Below the pieces are notes generated by a model, which had not been told where the DNA came from, did no database searches, and saw only the letters and a program-made list of their open reading frames with translations. Position numbers and translations under genes: made by a program. This document shows positions 8,895 through 17,915 of a stretch of 64,000 nt of DNA, piece after piece. The DNA comes from Bacteroidales bacterium (GTDB taxonomy: Bacteria > Bacteroidota > Bacteroidia > Bacteroidales > UBA932), in NCBI GenBank assembly GCA_017469845.1, contig JAFUFP010000011.1, positions 62,001 to 126,000 of the forward strand, written 5' to 3'. Numbering within the stretch: position 1 is the first letter of the stretch; the number at the start of each line of letters is the position of its first letter.

Positions 8895-9875
8895 TTATTC
8901 TTCCGACCTTTCTTCAAGTTTGGGATGATTGACTTCACCGAAATTCACTCCCTTGGAGCTTCCTTTTATCATGTCGAAACCCTTTCCGTACACTCCGGAA
9001 ACCGAACAGACCGAAAGGAAGGCGTCGGGATCGAGCATCTTTATGTAACGGAGGAAGAGGTTGAGGTCCGTCTTTCTCGTTATGACCATCAGCACATGGC
9101 TCTCCTTCTTGGTGTACCAGCCGATGGCGGGAAGGACGGTGACGCCCCTGTGAAGGTCATTCGTTATGCAGTTCGCTATCCTGTCATAGTGGGCTGACAT
9201 TATCATAAGCTGCACGGACTGACGCGATCCCGAAAGATACAGGTCCACGACATAGCTGTTGACGGTGACAAGGATGAGACCGAAAACGACCGTGGTGAAT
9301 TTCTCGGCCCAGCCGACAAGTTCCCCGGATGCGGTATAAGAAGGGACGAGGATTGAGGACAGGATGATGACTACATCCATGGCGAGAATCATCCTTCCGG
9401 GAGAGACGTTCCTGTATTTGTTGACGATGAGGGCTATGATGTCAGTCCCTCCGGTACTGCCTCCTTGGGACATGGCCATTCCGATTCCGAGGCCGGCCAT
9501 GATACCTCCCATTATCGTCGACATGAGTTTTCCGTTCTGGATAGCGAGAGCGTCGACTATCTCATAAGGGATGATGTTCTGCAGCACGTTGAGGCCTATG
9601 GATGCCACTATGATCGCATAGACGGTCTTTCCGCCGAAACCCGCCCCGAGTATCACAAGGGCTATGGCGAGAAGGACGGCGTTTATGATGAAATACGAGT
9701 ATCCCATCTTGAAGCCGGTAGCGTACTGGATAATCGAGCTTATACCCGACACTCCGCCTCCGACGAGGTTGTTGGGCACCAGGAAAACCGACCACCCGGT
9801 AACATAGAGAAGGATACCGATGGTAATGACCACGTATTCCTTTATTGTCCTGAGGACATTGTTCTGATTCTGCAT
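8895..9875 (-). CDS. YitT family membrane protein, paralog 1
   Basis: A 326-residue integral membrane protein of the YitT/DUF161 family (transport function poorly defined). About five to six helices occupy residues 12-215, with the family motif GGSTGGTDIIALIVNK near residue 137. A C-terminal cytoplasmic DUF2179 domain (about 225-310) contains the HRGVTVLPAIGWYTKKE segment. It lies 40 bases after a clear paralog (9916-10863), so the pair is a tandem duplication. Both follow leuS in the same direction and probably share its transcript. The charged tail ends KLEERSEE. Confidence 0.9.
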   Translation of the reverse strand: MQNQNNVLRTIKEYVVITIGILLYVTGWSVFLVPNNLVGGGVSGISSIIQYATGFKMGYSYFIINAVLLAIALVILGAGFGGKTVYAIIVASIGLNVLQNIIPYEIVDALAIQNGKLMSTIMGGIMAGLGIGMAMSQGGSTGGTDIIALIVNKYRNVSPGRMILAMDVVIILSSILVPSYTASGELVGWAEKFTTVVFGLILVTVNSYVVDLYLSGSRQSVQLMIMSAHYDRIANCITNDLHRGVTVLPAIGWYTKKESHVLMVITRKTDLNLFLRYIKMLDPDAFLSVCSVSGVYGKGFDMIKGSSKGVNFGEVNHPKLEERSEE

Positions 9876-9915
9876 TAGTTCAATTGATGATTATTGAGAC
9901 TCCGGTCCCCTTTCT

Positions 9916-10863
9916 CTACTGGTTGAGGGAGCCGTTCGATTTGCGTTTTTTCTCTCCTGAGGGCAGACCGGTCTTCATCTCTTCGAAGCCTTCCCCGTAG
10001 ACGCTGCTGGAAGGTGAAATGGTGACGAAAGCCGACTTGTCGAGGTCCTTTATCACTTTTGTCAGTTCCTGTACCTGAGCCTTGCGCACGAGGATGAGCA
10101 GAACCTCACGGTCCTGCTTGGTGTACCATCCGGTTGCCTTGAGGACGGTCACGCCCCTGTCCATCTCATGGTTTATGTAATCGGCGATCTTCGCGTATTC
10201 CTTGGAAAACACGAGAATCTGGACCGTGGATTTGGCTCCAAGGACGAAGTAGTCGAGAACGACGGAGAATGTGACCATCGCTATCATACCGTATATCATG
10301 TCCTGGAAGTTCTTGCCCGGAACCAGCAGCACCGATGAAATGATGAAGGTATCGAGGACAAGGTAAACCTTTCCCGGCGAAATCGGCCAGAACTTGTTTA
10401 TTATGAGGGCGATGATATCGGTTCCTCCGGTACTTCCGCCACGGCGGAACACCCAGCTGATTCCGAGGGCCTCGATAAGGCCTCCGATGATCGGGACCAG
10501 GACTTTCTCACTCACGTGCAGAGGATTTCCGGGGATGGCCTTTATGATGTCGAACTCGGGAAGGATCCTCAGGAAAACCGTCGAAATCAGTATCACGTAC
10601 ACCGTTTTGAATCCGAACCCCTTTCCGAGGACCGCGAAGCCCAGCAGAAGGAGAACGGCATTCATCACGATATAGCTGTACGACACCGGTATCCCCGTAG
10701 CGAATTCGATGACGGTACTCGCACCGGTAAGACCGCCACTGGCTATTCCGTTCGGGATGAAGAAAGCGTCCCACGCGAAACAGTACAGCAGTGTTCCAAC
10801 CGTGATTATGACATAATCCAACACATTTGAAAGTATCGGATTCTTTTTTTCTTCGGTCAGCAT
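9916..10863 (-). CDS. YitT family membrane protein, paralog 2
   Basis: A 315-residue YitT/DUF161 membrane protein with C-terminal DUF2179. The motif RRGGSTGGTDIIALIINK and the segment DRGVTVLKATGWYTKQDRE match its neighbour almost word for word, while the membrane helices have diverged. The DUF2179 domain is related to ligand-binding regulatory folds, so the two copies may sense and transport related compounds. The start lies 19 bases after the leuS stop, which indicates co-transcription with leuS. Confidence 0.9.
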   Translation of the reverse strand: MLTEEKKNPILSNVLDYVIITVGTLLYCFAWDAFFIPNGIASGGLTGASTVIEFATGIPVSYSYIVMNAVLLLLGFAVLGKGFGFKTVYVILISTVFLRILPEFDIIKAIPGNPLHVSEKVLVPIIGGLIEALGISWVFRRGGSTGGTDIIALIINKFWPISPGKVYLVLDTFIISSVLLVPGKNFQDMIYGMIAMVTFSVVLDYFVLGAKSTVQILVFSKEYAKIADYINHEMDRGVTVLKATGWYTKQDREVLLILVRKAQVQELTKVIKDLDKSAFVTISPSSSVYGEGFEEMKTGLPSGEKKRKSNGSLNQ

Positions 10864-10882
10864 AAGTCAGAATCGAAACGCC

Positions 10883-13654
10883 TTATTTCTTCAGGACGAT
10901 GTTCACTATCTTTCCGGGGACGACGATGACTTTCACGATGTTCATGTCAGCGACATACTTGGCGGTCTGCTCGAGTGAACGCACATGAGTTTCGACGTCA
11001 GCGGGGGCCATGGACTTCGGAAGATCGACGGTGAAGCGCATCTTTCCGTTGAATGAAACCGCATAGGTGCAGGAGTCTTCAACCGTGTAGGCCTCTATGT
11101 ACTCGGGGAAGGAAGCGTCCGTGACGGAAGTGGTGTTTCCAAGGTCATGCCACAGCTCTTCGGCCACATGGGGAGCGAAGGGGCTGAGGAGAATAACCAT
11201 CGGGGAGAGGATCTCCCTTGAATGGCAGCCCTTCTCGGTGAGGTCGTTCACCGCGATCATGAAGGCGCTGATGGTCGTATTGTACGAGAAGGCCTCGATG
11301 TCGGCCTGCTCCTTGCCGATGAGCTTGTGGAGGGTCTTCAGTTCTGCCGCTGAAGGTTTGGCGTCATTGACGATGAACTTGTCCCCGTCATAGAACAGTC
11401 TCCAGAACTTGCGGAGGAAGCGGTTGACTCCGTCGATTCCCTTGGTGTCCCAAGGTTTTGACTGCTCTACAGGGCCGAGGAACATCTCGTAAAGTCTCAG
11501 GGTGTCGGCTCCGTAAGTGTCGCAGATGACATCGGGATTGACGACGTTGTACATGGACTTGCTCATCTTCTCGACGGCGCTTCCGCAAATGTACTTGCCG
11601 TCCTCGAGTATGAACTCGGCATTCGCGTACTCGGGCATCCATTTCTTGAAAGCCTCCGTATCGAGGACATCGTTGGTGACGATGTTGACGTCCACATGGA
11701 TTTCCTGGGTGTCATACTGGTCCTTGAGGCCATAGGAGACGTACTGGTTTTCAGTACCCTTGATCCTGTATACGAAGTTGGACCTACCCTGGATCATTCC
11801 CTGGTTGATGAGCTTGCGGAAAGGTTCATCCTCGCAGACGTATCCCAGGTCGAAGAGGAACTTGTTCCAGAACCTCGAATAGATAAGGTGACCCGTCGCG
11901 TGCTCGGTTCCACCGACATAAAGGTCCACATGCCTCCAGTAGTTGTCAGCCTCGGGGCTTACGAGAGCGGAGTCGTTGTGGGGATCCATGTAGCGGAGAT
12001 AGTATGCGCTCGATCCCGCGAAACCGGGCATCGTGCTGGTCTCGAGAGGATATCCTTCGTAAGTCCAGTCCTTGGCTCTGGCCAGCGGCGGCTCCTGTGA
12101 ATCGGTCGGCTTGTACTGGTCGATTTCGGGAAGGGTGAGAGGGAGCTTGTCCTCGGGAAGAGGTGTGGGAATGCCGTCCTTGTAGTAGATGGGGAATGGT
12201 TCGCCCCAATACCTCTGACGGGAGAAGATCGCGTCCCTGAGGCGGTAATTGACCTTCCTGTGGCCGATGCCCTTGCTCTCGACGTAATCCATAGCGGCGG
12301 GGATGGCTTCCTTCACGGTAAGTCCGTTCAGGAATCCGGAATTGCACATGATTCCGTCCTTGGCGTCGAAGCTTTCCTCGGACACGTCGCATCCCTCGAT
12401 GATCGGGACGATGGGGAGGGAGAACTTCTTGGCGAATGCGTAATCCCTGCTGTCATGGGCGGGGACGGCCATGATGGCACCGGTACCGTAACCTGAAAGA
12501 ACGTATTCGGAAATCCATACGGGAACCTTCTCTCCGGTAAGGGGGTTGATACCATATGAACCGGAGAAGACTCCGGTGACGGTCTTCGTCTGGGCGATCC
12601 TTTCCCTCTCGGTTTTCTTCTTCACGTATGAAAGATACTCGTCCACTTCCGCCTTGCGGTCGGGAGTGGTGAGAAGAGGTGTGAGTTCGCTTTCCGGAGC
12701 GAGGACCATGAAGGTCACACCGAAGATGGTGTCGACCCTGGTCGTGAAGATGGTGACGTCCGTCGTCTTGTCACCGGTCTCCACCTTGAAGACAACCTCA
12801 GTTCCGTAAGAACGTCCGATCCAGTTGCGCTGCATTTCCTTCAGGGAGTCCGTCCACTCGAGGGAGTCGAGTGAATTGAGAAGTCTCTCAGCGTATGCTG
12901 AAACCCTGAGCTGCCATTGGGTCATCTTCTTCTGCTCGACCGGGAATCCGCCTCTCACGGAAAGGCCGTCCTTCACCTCATCATTGGCGAGAACGGTGGA
13001 AAGGGCGGGGCACCAGTTCACGGAAGTCGATCCCTGATAAGCTATGCGGTAGTTCATCAGGACTTCGCTCTTCTCCTTCTCGGAGTAGGCGTTCCACTGC
13101 TCGGCGGTGAAAGAGAGTTCCTCTCCGCAGGCTGCGTTGACGCCTTCGGTTCCGTTTTTTTCGAATGCGGACACGAGAGCTGAAATCGGCTGGGCCTTGT
13201 CAAGGGCGGTGTCGTAGTAAGACTCGAACATCTTGATGAAAGCCCACTGGGTCCACTTGTAGTAAGAAGGATCGCAGGTCCTGACTTCGCGGTCCCAATC
13301 GTAAGAGAAACCGATCCTGTCCATCTGGCTGCGGTAGCGGTCGATGTTCTTGGTCGTCGTCACCGCGGGATGGATTCCGTGCTGGATGGCGTACTGCTCT
13401 GCGGGAAGTCCGAACGCATCATATCCCATGGGGTGAAGGACATTGAATCCCTTCAGCCTCTTGTAGCGGGAGAAGATGTCCGAAGCTATGTATCCGAGCG
13501 GATGTCCGACGTGAAGTCCCGCTCCTGAAGGATAAGGGAACATGTCCAGGACATAGAACGGAGGTCTGGACGGATCTTCCGTAGCCTTGTATGTCTTGTT
13601 TTCAGCCCAATAGGCCTGCCATTTCTTCTCGATTTCCCTGAAATTGTAATCCAT
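10883..13654 (-). CDS. leuS: Leucyl-tRNA synthetase
   Basis: Charges tRNA-Leu with leucine in the cytoplasm. The 923-residue class I synthetase has the HIGH-type motif [10 protein letters not shown] near residue 45. The CP1 editing domain includes [12 protein letters not shown] and [12 protein letters not shown], the latter carrying the editing Asp. The catalytic KMSKS motif appears as [10 protein letters not shown] near residue 690, and the anticodon-binding and C-terminal domains are complete. Length is normal for Bacteroidetes LeuRS. It is followed closely by the two YitT genes. Confidence 0.98.
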   Translation of the reverse strand: MDYNFREIEKKWQAYWAENKTYKATEDPSRPPFYVLDMFPYPSGAGLHVGHPLGYIASDIFSRYKRLKGFNVLHPMGYDAFGLPAEQYAIQHGIHPAVTTTKNIDRYRSQMDRIGFSYDWDREVRTCDPSYYKWTQWAFIKMFESYYDTALDKAQPISALVSAFEKNGTEGVNAACGEELSFTAEQWNAYSEKEKSEVLMNYRIAYQGSTSVNWCPALSTVLANDEVKDGLSVRGGFPVEQKKMTQWQLRVSAYAERLLNSLDSLEWTDSLKEMQRNWIGRSYGTEVVFKVETGDKTTDVTIFTTRVDTIFGVTFMVLAPESELTPLLTTPDRKAEVDEYLSYVKKKTERERIAQTKTVTGVFSGSYGINPLTGEKVPVWISEYVLSGYGTGAIMAVPAHDSRDYAFAKKFSLPIVPIIEGCDVSEESFDAKDGIMCNSGFLNGLTVKEAIPAAMDYVESKGIGHRKVNYRLRDAIFSRQRYWGEPFPIYYKDGIPTPLPEDKLPLTLPEIDQYKPTDSQEPPLARAKDWTYEGYPLETSTMPGFAGSSAYYLRYMDPHNDSALVSPEADNYWRHVDLYVGGTEHATGHLIYSRFWNKFLFDLGYVCEDEPFRKLINQGMIQGRSNFVYRIKGTENQYVSYGLKDQYDTQEIHVDVNIVTNDVLDTEAFKKWMPEYANAEFILEDGKYICGSAVEKMSKSMYNVVNPDVICDTYGADTLRLYEMFLGPVEQSKPWDTKGIDGVNRFLRKFWRLFYDGDKFIVNDAKPSAAELKTLHKLIGKEQADIEAFSYNTTISAFMIAVNDLTEKGCHSREILSPMVILLSPFAPHVAEELWHDLGNTTSVTDASFPEYIEAYTVEDSCTYAVSFNGKMRFTVDLPKSMAPADVETHVRSLEQTAKYVADMNIVKVIVVPGKIVNIVLKK

Positions 13655-13676
13655 GATGATTGAATGTAAGTATTGT

Positions 13677-13691
13677 GCGGCGTCCCGCCGC
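13677..13691 (-). terminator. Small GC hairpin between the M28-like gene and leuS
   Basis: A perfect 6-bp inverted repeat GCGGCG-TCC-CGCCGC lies 30 bases after the stop of the M28-like gene and 23 bases before leuS. No T-run follows on the minus strand, so termination is uncertain. Confidence 0.35.
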
Positions 13692-13720
13692 TTGTATATG
13701 TTCTTGTTATCTAACGTTTG

Positions 13721-15127
13721 TCATTTCTTGAGGCCGAAACTCCGTTTGGACTTCTTTTCCAGCTTGAAGTCAATCGGCACAGTCATGTAAGAGCGCACCT
13801 TCACGCCCTTGACTTTACCGGCTTTCCACTTGGGTGAAGCCATGACCACTTTCACGGCCTCGTCATCCAGAAGAGGATGAACGCTCTTTGTCACCTGCGC
13901 ATCCGTCACATTTCCGTCCTTGTCGATGTAGAAGCGTACCTGAACCTGTCCCTGGATTCCCTGCTCTACGGCGGCTGAAGGGTATTTCAGATAGTCATAC
14001 ACCCATTTTGTGAGGAAATATTTCGGATCGGAATGGCCGAGGAAAGTGGGTTTCTCGTCACAATCGTAGTAAGGGTAATCCCTGTCAGCGATGTCCTTCT
14101 TCTGGACCTTGTCGGGAGAGAATGCGGGAGCGTCATCGACATTGGCCAGCGCACGGGTGAAGGAGTAGATGTACTCGAGTTCCCTCTCCATGTTGTCGTA
14201 ATCGATGATGGACTGGGTGTCCTTGGCGGTGTCGTGCTCGGGATATTGCCCGGTCGTAAAGAATACGGAAGGGATTTCCTTGGAATAGAACGCACGATGG
14301 TCCGAAGGATAAGGTTCCTGGGTCGTGATCTTCGGGACTACGGGATGGAGTCCTCCGGAAACCGTCGAAATGATCTTCGTCATGTCGGCGTTCGACGAGG
14401 CGAAGGCGAGCATGTCACCGTTGGTCCCTATCATGTCGAGATTGATCATGGCGTCGATTTTTCCGACGTCCGAGAATGACCTGTTGAGGAAATACCACGC
14501 CCCGGCGAAAGTCTCGGTGGAAGCTCCCAGTCCGATGAAAATCACCGAACGGCGGAAAAGGACCGAATTCGTGTTGACCATCCTCGCGAGTTCGAGCATC
14601 ATGGCGATTCCGGAAGCGTTGCCGTTCGCCCCGTAGTATATCTGCTGCTGGGGGACGCCGTCCACCGTGAGTGTATGCGTACCGAGATTGTCCATCCTCG
14701 CTGCCACCACGATGTACCTGTCGAAAAGGGAATGGTCATACCCCTGGACGACACCCACGATGTTCCTTGAATTTATCGTATCCCCGGGAGACCGGGAGAT
14801 ACCGAACTGGTCCCCTTCACGGGAAGAAAGCATCTCGACACCGTATTCCTTCAGCATGTCGTAGACATATTCAGCGGTGAGGGTTTCACCTTCGGAACCG
14901 GGTTTGCGTCCCTCCATCGCCGCCGATGAAATGTACCTTATGTGTTCACGGAACGAAGCGGTGGTGGGGCTGTCATCGAGTTCGGAGTATCCTCCCATGA
15001 ACTGGGCGGAGCACAAAACGGGACTCAAGGTAAGGCACAATGCAATGAAAACACCCTGGAAGAATCTTCCGGGGCGTTTATTTCCTGTCTTGGAGAAGAT
15101 ATTTCGGACAACAAAGTTTACTGCCAT
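13721..15127 (-). CDS. M28-like peptidase domain (metal ligands lost) fused to TonB C-terminal domain
   Basis: An exported protein with a signal segment (FFQGVFIALCLTLSPVLCSA). An M28 zinc-aminopeptidase-like domain covers roughly residues 45-340 and a TonB_C domain roughly 385-465 (GIQGQVQVRFYIDKDGNV). The M28 fold motifs are recognisable but the usual ligands are not. Canonical AHxDHLG reads AARMDNLG; GADDNASG reads GANGNASG; the catalytic Glu-Glu pair falls in GASTETFAGA as Ser-Thr. Only the Asp in NLDMIG and the His in SDHRAF remain. It is therefore probably non-catalytic. The frame is open back to 15223; I chose the ATG at 15127 because the earlier stretch overlaps the SPOR gene. Confidence 0.8.
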   Translation of the reverse strand: MAVNFVVRNIFSKTGNKRPGRFFQGVFIALCLTLSPVLCSAQFMGGYSELDDSPTTASFREHIRYISSAAMEGRKPGSEGETLTAEYVYDMLKEYGVEMLSSREGDQFGISRSPGDTINSRNIVGVVQGYDHSLFDRYIVVAARMDNLGTHTLTVDGVPQQQIYYGANGNASGIAMMLELARMVNTNSVLFRRSVIFIGLGASTETFAGAWYFLNRSFSDVGKIDAMINLDMIGTNGDMLAFASSNADMTKIISTVSGGLHPVVPKITTQEPYPSDHRAFYSKEIPSVFFTTGQYPEHDTAKDTQSIIDYDNMERELEYIYSFTRALANVDDAPAFSPDKVQKKDIADRDYPYYDCDEKPTFLGHSDPKYFLTKWVYDYLKYPSAAVEQGIQGQVQVRFYIDKDGNVTDAQVTKSVHPLLDDEAVKVVMASPKWKAGKVKGVKVRSYMTVPIDFKLEKKSKRSFGLKK

Positions 15128-15173
15128 CTGATGAAAGTTTTCTTTCCGATAAAGCATTATCCGTGCCAAGGGG

Positions 15174-15692
15174 TCATTCGTTGACGAGGATCCAGACGTC
15201 AGAAGGGCAGAAAGGTTCCTCACGGACCTTGCGGAGCGAAGCGTTGATCTTGTTCAGATCGTCCGACTGGCAGATCCCGACGACATTGTAACCGTTCCTG
15301 AAACTTATCAGCGTTCCGACATAACCCTCTTTCTGCACCCTGGTGAGCAGCCTCTCGGCGAAACTCCTCTGCTGGAAAGCGCCGACCACGATGTAGTACT
15401 TGTAATCCAGCTTAGTGGTGTAAAGCCCGCCTATCTTCGTGGGATTGAGAACGGTACCTTCGAGTTGTTTGAGGGAATCGAGGACCGCAAGGGAATCGGC
15501 CAACTGCTTCTCGACAATTCTCAGGGAATCGATCCTGGCCTGGTGCTCGGCCTCCCTCTGTTCGATAAGGGCGATCCTCCTCTGTTCCAATTCCTCCGAA
15601 GTGGGCCTTCCGGCAAGACGACGGAAAGCGTCGCATCCCGTAAGCGAAACGAGAAGCGACATCACAATACATATGAAGAGTAACTTTTTCAT
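15174..15692 (-). CDS. SPOR-domain lipoprotein
   Basis: A small outer-envelope lipoprotein of about 172 residues. The lipobox LVSLTGC gives lipidation at Cys. A coiled-coil region (residues about 33-75, rich in Glu, Arg and Leu) precedes a C-terminal SPOR domain (about 98-170, YYIVVGAFQQRSFAERL). SPOR domains bind denuded glycan strands at division septa, so a role in envelope or division is likely. The start MKKLLF is preferred over an ATG two codons upstream. A complete promoter precedes it, and the M28-like gene follows in the same direction, so the two probably form an operon. Confidence 0.87.
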   Translation of the reverse strand: MKKLLFICIVMSLLVSLTGCDAFRRLAGRPTSEELEQRRIALIEQREAEHQARIDSLRIVEKQLADSLAVLDSLKQLEGTVLNPTKIGGLYTTKLDYKYYIVVGAFQQRSFAERLLTRVQKEGYVGTLISFRNGYNVVGICQSDDLNKINASLRKVREEPFCPSDVWILVNE

Positions 15693-15720
15693 TTGCAATT
15701 GTCCCTTTTACCGGATTATG

Positions 15721-15751
15721 CAAAATTACAACATCCCATTTTCAAATCCAA
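15721..15751 (-). promoter_or_regulatory. Promoter of the SPOR/M28-like operon
   Basis: Minus strand TTG (15751-15749), 20 bases, TAATTTTG (15728-15721). This is a full match to the Bacteroidetes consensus, giving a leader of about 20 bases. Confidence 0.75.
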
Positions 15752-15798
15752 AGGAAGAATCCAAAATCTATCGCCGAGGATGCAAGATAGACAAATGA

Positions 15799-16159
15799 TT
15801 TGCAAGCATCCAAACCTGTTTTGACTGTGGGCACAAGAAAGAGAAAGACAAGGACCAGAAGGTCAGGGAATGGACTTGCCCTGTGTACGGGACACACCAT
15901 GAAAGGGAATGACTATCCCTTTGCGGACATAAGGTTAAGCGGTTGCGCCAAGCCAATCCAAGAACCTGATGCTCACCTCGACCGGTTTTCTCCGGCCTTC
16001 CAATTGTCGTTCACGACCAGTCAGTTTCCTTTCCAGCCGCACAAAGTGGTTTGCACACTGCGCCTGCACGCCGTATGCGGTGGACCTACCACCATCTCTT
16101 TCAAAGTTGCGAAGCTCTCCTTATGGGTGGCCATCCCAATCAGAGAAATCTTCACGTGA
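15799..16159 (+). pseudogene. Remnant of an IS200/IS605-type tnpB (C-terminal end)
   Basis: Only the last hundred or so codons are recognisable. In one frame (15817-15909) the zinc-ribbon is readable: CFDCGHKKEKD, then WTCPVYG, where the fourth Cys of the usual CxxC/CxxC pattern has become Tyr. A stop at 15910 and a frame change follow. The next frame continues with DYPFADI in place of the usual RDxNAAxNI. A tail resembling the Cys-Gly stretch of TnpB C-termini runs to 16159. The upstream RuvC region and tnpA are gone. It is clearly dead. Confidence 0.6.
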
Positions 16160-16201
16160 CACACCTTTTCTGACAATGATAATCAATTAGTTTGACTTCT
16201 C

Positions 16202-16236
16202 AGCGGAATCTATCAAAAAATGGCAGATTCCGCTGG
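16202..16236. repeat. Hairpin repeat, copy 1
   Basis: A 35-base unit identical to copy 2. It contains a perfect 10-bp inverted repeat (AGCGGAATCT / AGATTCCGCT) around a 13-base loop with TCAAAAAATGG. It lies 43 bases after the tnpB remnant. It could be a transposon-end hairpin or an unrelated repeated element. Confidence 0.75.
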
Positions 16237-16298
16237 CGACGGTGTATTTCATAACAAAATGATTTTATGAAGATTACAAAATGTTAATCACTATTCGT

Positions 16299-16333
16299 AG
16301 CGGAATCTATCAAAAAATGGCAGATTCCGCTGG
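16299..16333. repeat. Hairpin repeat, copy 2
   Basis: Exact second copy of the 35-base hairpin unit, offset by 97 bases from copy 1. The bases on either side differ, so the duplication covers only the hairpin. It overlaps the degraded 3' end of the DUF4143 remnant. Confidence 0.75.
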
Positions 16334-16702
16334 GAAACAGCGATTCCAGTATGCGCATCTATGCAGAATACGGCATAGAGCTGAACAGGCTTGATTTCAT
16401 TGGCAAAGCCGTAGTATTTTCCGGAATTGCGATAGGCAAAGGGACAATGGCAGGTTTTCCTGAAGTTGTTCGGGGATAGCATTGCCCCTGCTGCACATTT
16501 TCACCTCCACTGGAATGACACCGGGTTATCCTTTAGGATGAATTCGTCCTGCAGGAATTGGCAAAATTGAATGAAACAATCCGATATTGCAGTAATCGAA
16601 GGAAAGGACGTTACACTCATCTAACGTGCTAATGCAAGTGAGATTAAATCATACACCCAACGCTTCCTTTCCGAAGGTTTTCCTCGCTACAAGAAATTTT
16701 CG
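16334..16702. other. Degraded intergenic stretch without intact genes
   Basis: Part of a gap of about one kilobase (15.7-16.7 kb) that holds only decayed gene fragments and the hairpin pair. Beyond the DUF4143 remnant, bases 16561-16702 show nothing recognisable apart from the start of the CapA-like promoter region. Confidence 0.6.
16364..16560 (-). pseudogene. Remnant of a DUF4143 ATP-binding protein (C-terminal end)
   Basis: On the minus strand, pieces of the C-terminus of an AAA/DUF4143 ATPase can be read in more than one frame. EFILKDNP is followed after a frame change by VIPVEVK, the nuclease-like motif of this family. In another frame GKYYGFANEIKPVQLYAVFCI corresponds to the usual end of these proteins. 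The ATPase part is absent and frameshifts separate the pieces, so it is non-functional. Identification rests on short motifs. Confidence 0.5.
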
Positions 16703-16710
16703 TATTTTTG
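16703..16710 (+). promoter_or_regulatory. -7 box of the CapA-like/PhoH-like operon
   Basis: TATTTTTG (followed by CGGG) matches TAnnTTTG and lies 40 bases before the ATG at 16751. The -33 region has only a T-rich stretch near 16678. Confidence 0.55.
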
Positions 16711-16750
16711 CGGGCGGATCCTCGGGACAGAGGTCTCCCGCATCCGCAAC

Positions 16751-17899
16751 ATGTCAATCCTCCAATTGAAGAAAAAATTGCTTCGCATATCGGCCACCCT
16801 GGCACTTGGGGTACTTGCGGTCATCCCTTCGATGGCCCAGACCCTACGTAGAAGCATCACGACTGAAAAACTGGAACTCTTCTTCAAGGACAATCTCAGG
16901 TCCATAATTTCGCTCGAGAAGACCGACACGGTGAACGTCATCCTCATAGGCGACGTGATGATGCATTCCAAGCAACTCAACAAGGACTGGAAAATGTTCT
17001 TCCGCCATATGGAAGGGAGACTGAAAGGGGCGGACCTGGCTGTCGCGAACATGGAATTCCCTCTCGGAGGAGAGCCCTATACCGGATATCCGGCCTTCTC
17101 CACCCCCGACGGATACGCTGAAGTGATCGCCGATGCGGGGATAGACGTTTTCCTCGCCGCGAACAACCATATCCTCGACAGAGGCAAAGCCGGTATCCTC
17201 AGAACTCTCGAAGTCTACAGGAAGATGAGACAGAGTAGGGGTATCCTCTTCACCGGGATGTCGGGCGATGAAGCTGAGGACGAAGCCCTTTACCCCCTCA
17301 TCGTTCCCGTCGGCGGTATAAGACTCGCGCTGGTGAATTTCACCTACGGGACCAACACCGGTATCGACAGCGCATGGCCGAAAGTGAACCGGATGGAAAA
17401 GAGTGACATATCCAAGGCGATAGAAAGGGCCAAGGAAAAAGGCGCCGACTATATAATCGCCCTCCCCCACTGGGGAGTGGAGTACCAGCTCGCCCACTCC
17501 TCTTCCCAGGGGAATATGGCCAAGTGGTTATGCGACGAAGGAGTCCACGCCATCGTCGGAGCCCATCCGCATGTCGTCCAGGACACCTGTTTCATGGGGA
17601 ACGTACCGGTGATCTACTCGATGGGAAACGCCGTATCGAACATGAGCATAACGAACTCAAGGCTGGAACTTGCCGTGACGCTCCGTTTCCTAAGCCGCGG
17701 GGACGGGACTTCCGAGATGCTCTCCCCCAAGATCGAGTTCATGTGGTGTACTCTTCCCGGCAAACTGACCGACAGCTATGCCACCATCCCCGTCAAGGAC
17801 TTCCTCGGAAGAAGGGACGACTGGAAAGAGCCCTCGGACTATGACAACATGGTGGCGACATACAAAAGGGTCAAAGATGCGACCGGAATAATCGACTGA
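16751..17899 (+). CDS. CapA-like (PGA_cap) metallophosphatase-fold protein
   Basis: A secreted or membrane-attached protein of the CapA/PGA_cap family (382 residues), related to calcineurin-like phosphoesterases and to poly-gamma-glutamate capsule biosynthesis factors. It has an N-terminal signal segment (LGVLAVIPSMA). Family motifs are IGDVMMHSKQ (residues about 63-72), NMEFPLGG, AANNHILDRG, LPHWGVEY and GAHPHVVQ, which supply the metal-binding Asp, Asn and His residues. Family members are often annotated as capsule proteins, but no capB or capC is nearby, so the substrate is unknown. It is the first gene of a two-gene operon; PhoH follows after 16 bases. Confidence 0.85.
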   Translation: MSILQLKKKLLRISATLALGVLAVIPSMAQTLRRSITTEKLELFFKDNLRSIISLEKTDTVNVILIGDVMMHSKQLNKDWKMFFRHMEGRLKGADLAVANMEFPLGGEPYTGYPAFSTPDGYAEVIADAGIDVFLAANNHILDRGKAGILRTLEVYRKMRQSRGILFTGMSGDEAEDEALYPLIVPVGGIRLALVNFTYGTNTGIDSAWPKVNRMEKSDISKAIERAKEKGADYIIALPHWGVEYQLAHSSSQGNMAKWLCDEGVHAIVGAHPHVVQDTCFMGNVPVIYSMGNAVSNMSITNSRLELAVTLRFLSRGDGTSEMLSPKIEFMWCTLPGKLTDSYATIPVKDFLGRRDDWKEPSDYDNMVATYKRVKDATGIID

Positions 17900-17915
17900 C
17901 GAATAAACACAGCTT

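Noticed and set aside
16202-16333. Two hairpins considered as a short CRISPR array
   Set aside because: Only two copies, one intervening sequence of about 62 bases, no leader and no cas genes.
16751-17899. Part of a poly-gamma-glutamate capsule operon
   Set aside because: Only the CapA-like gene is present; no capB, capC or ligase gene is nearby, and it is paired with a PhoH-like gene.
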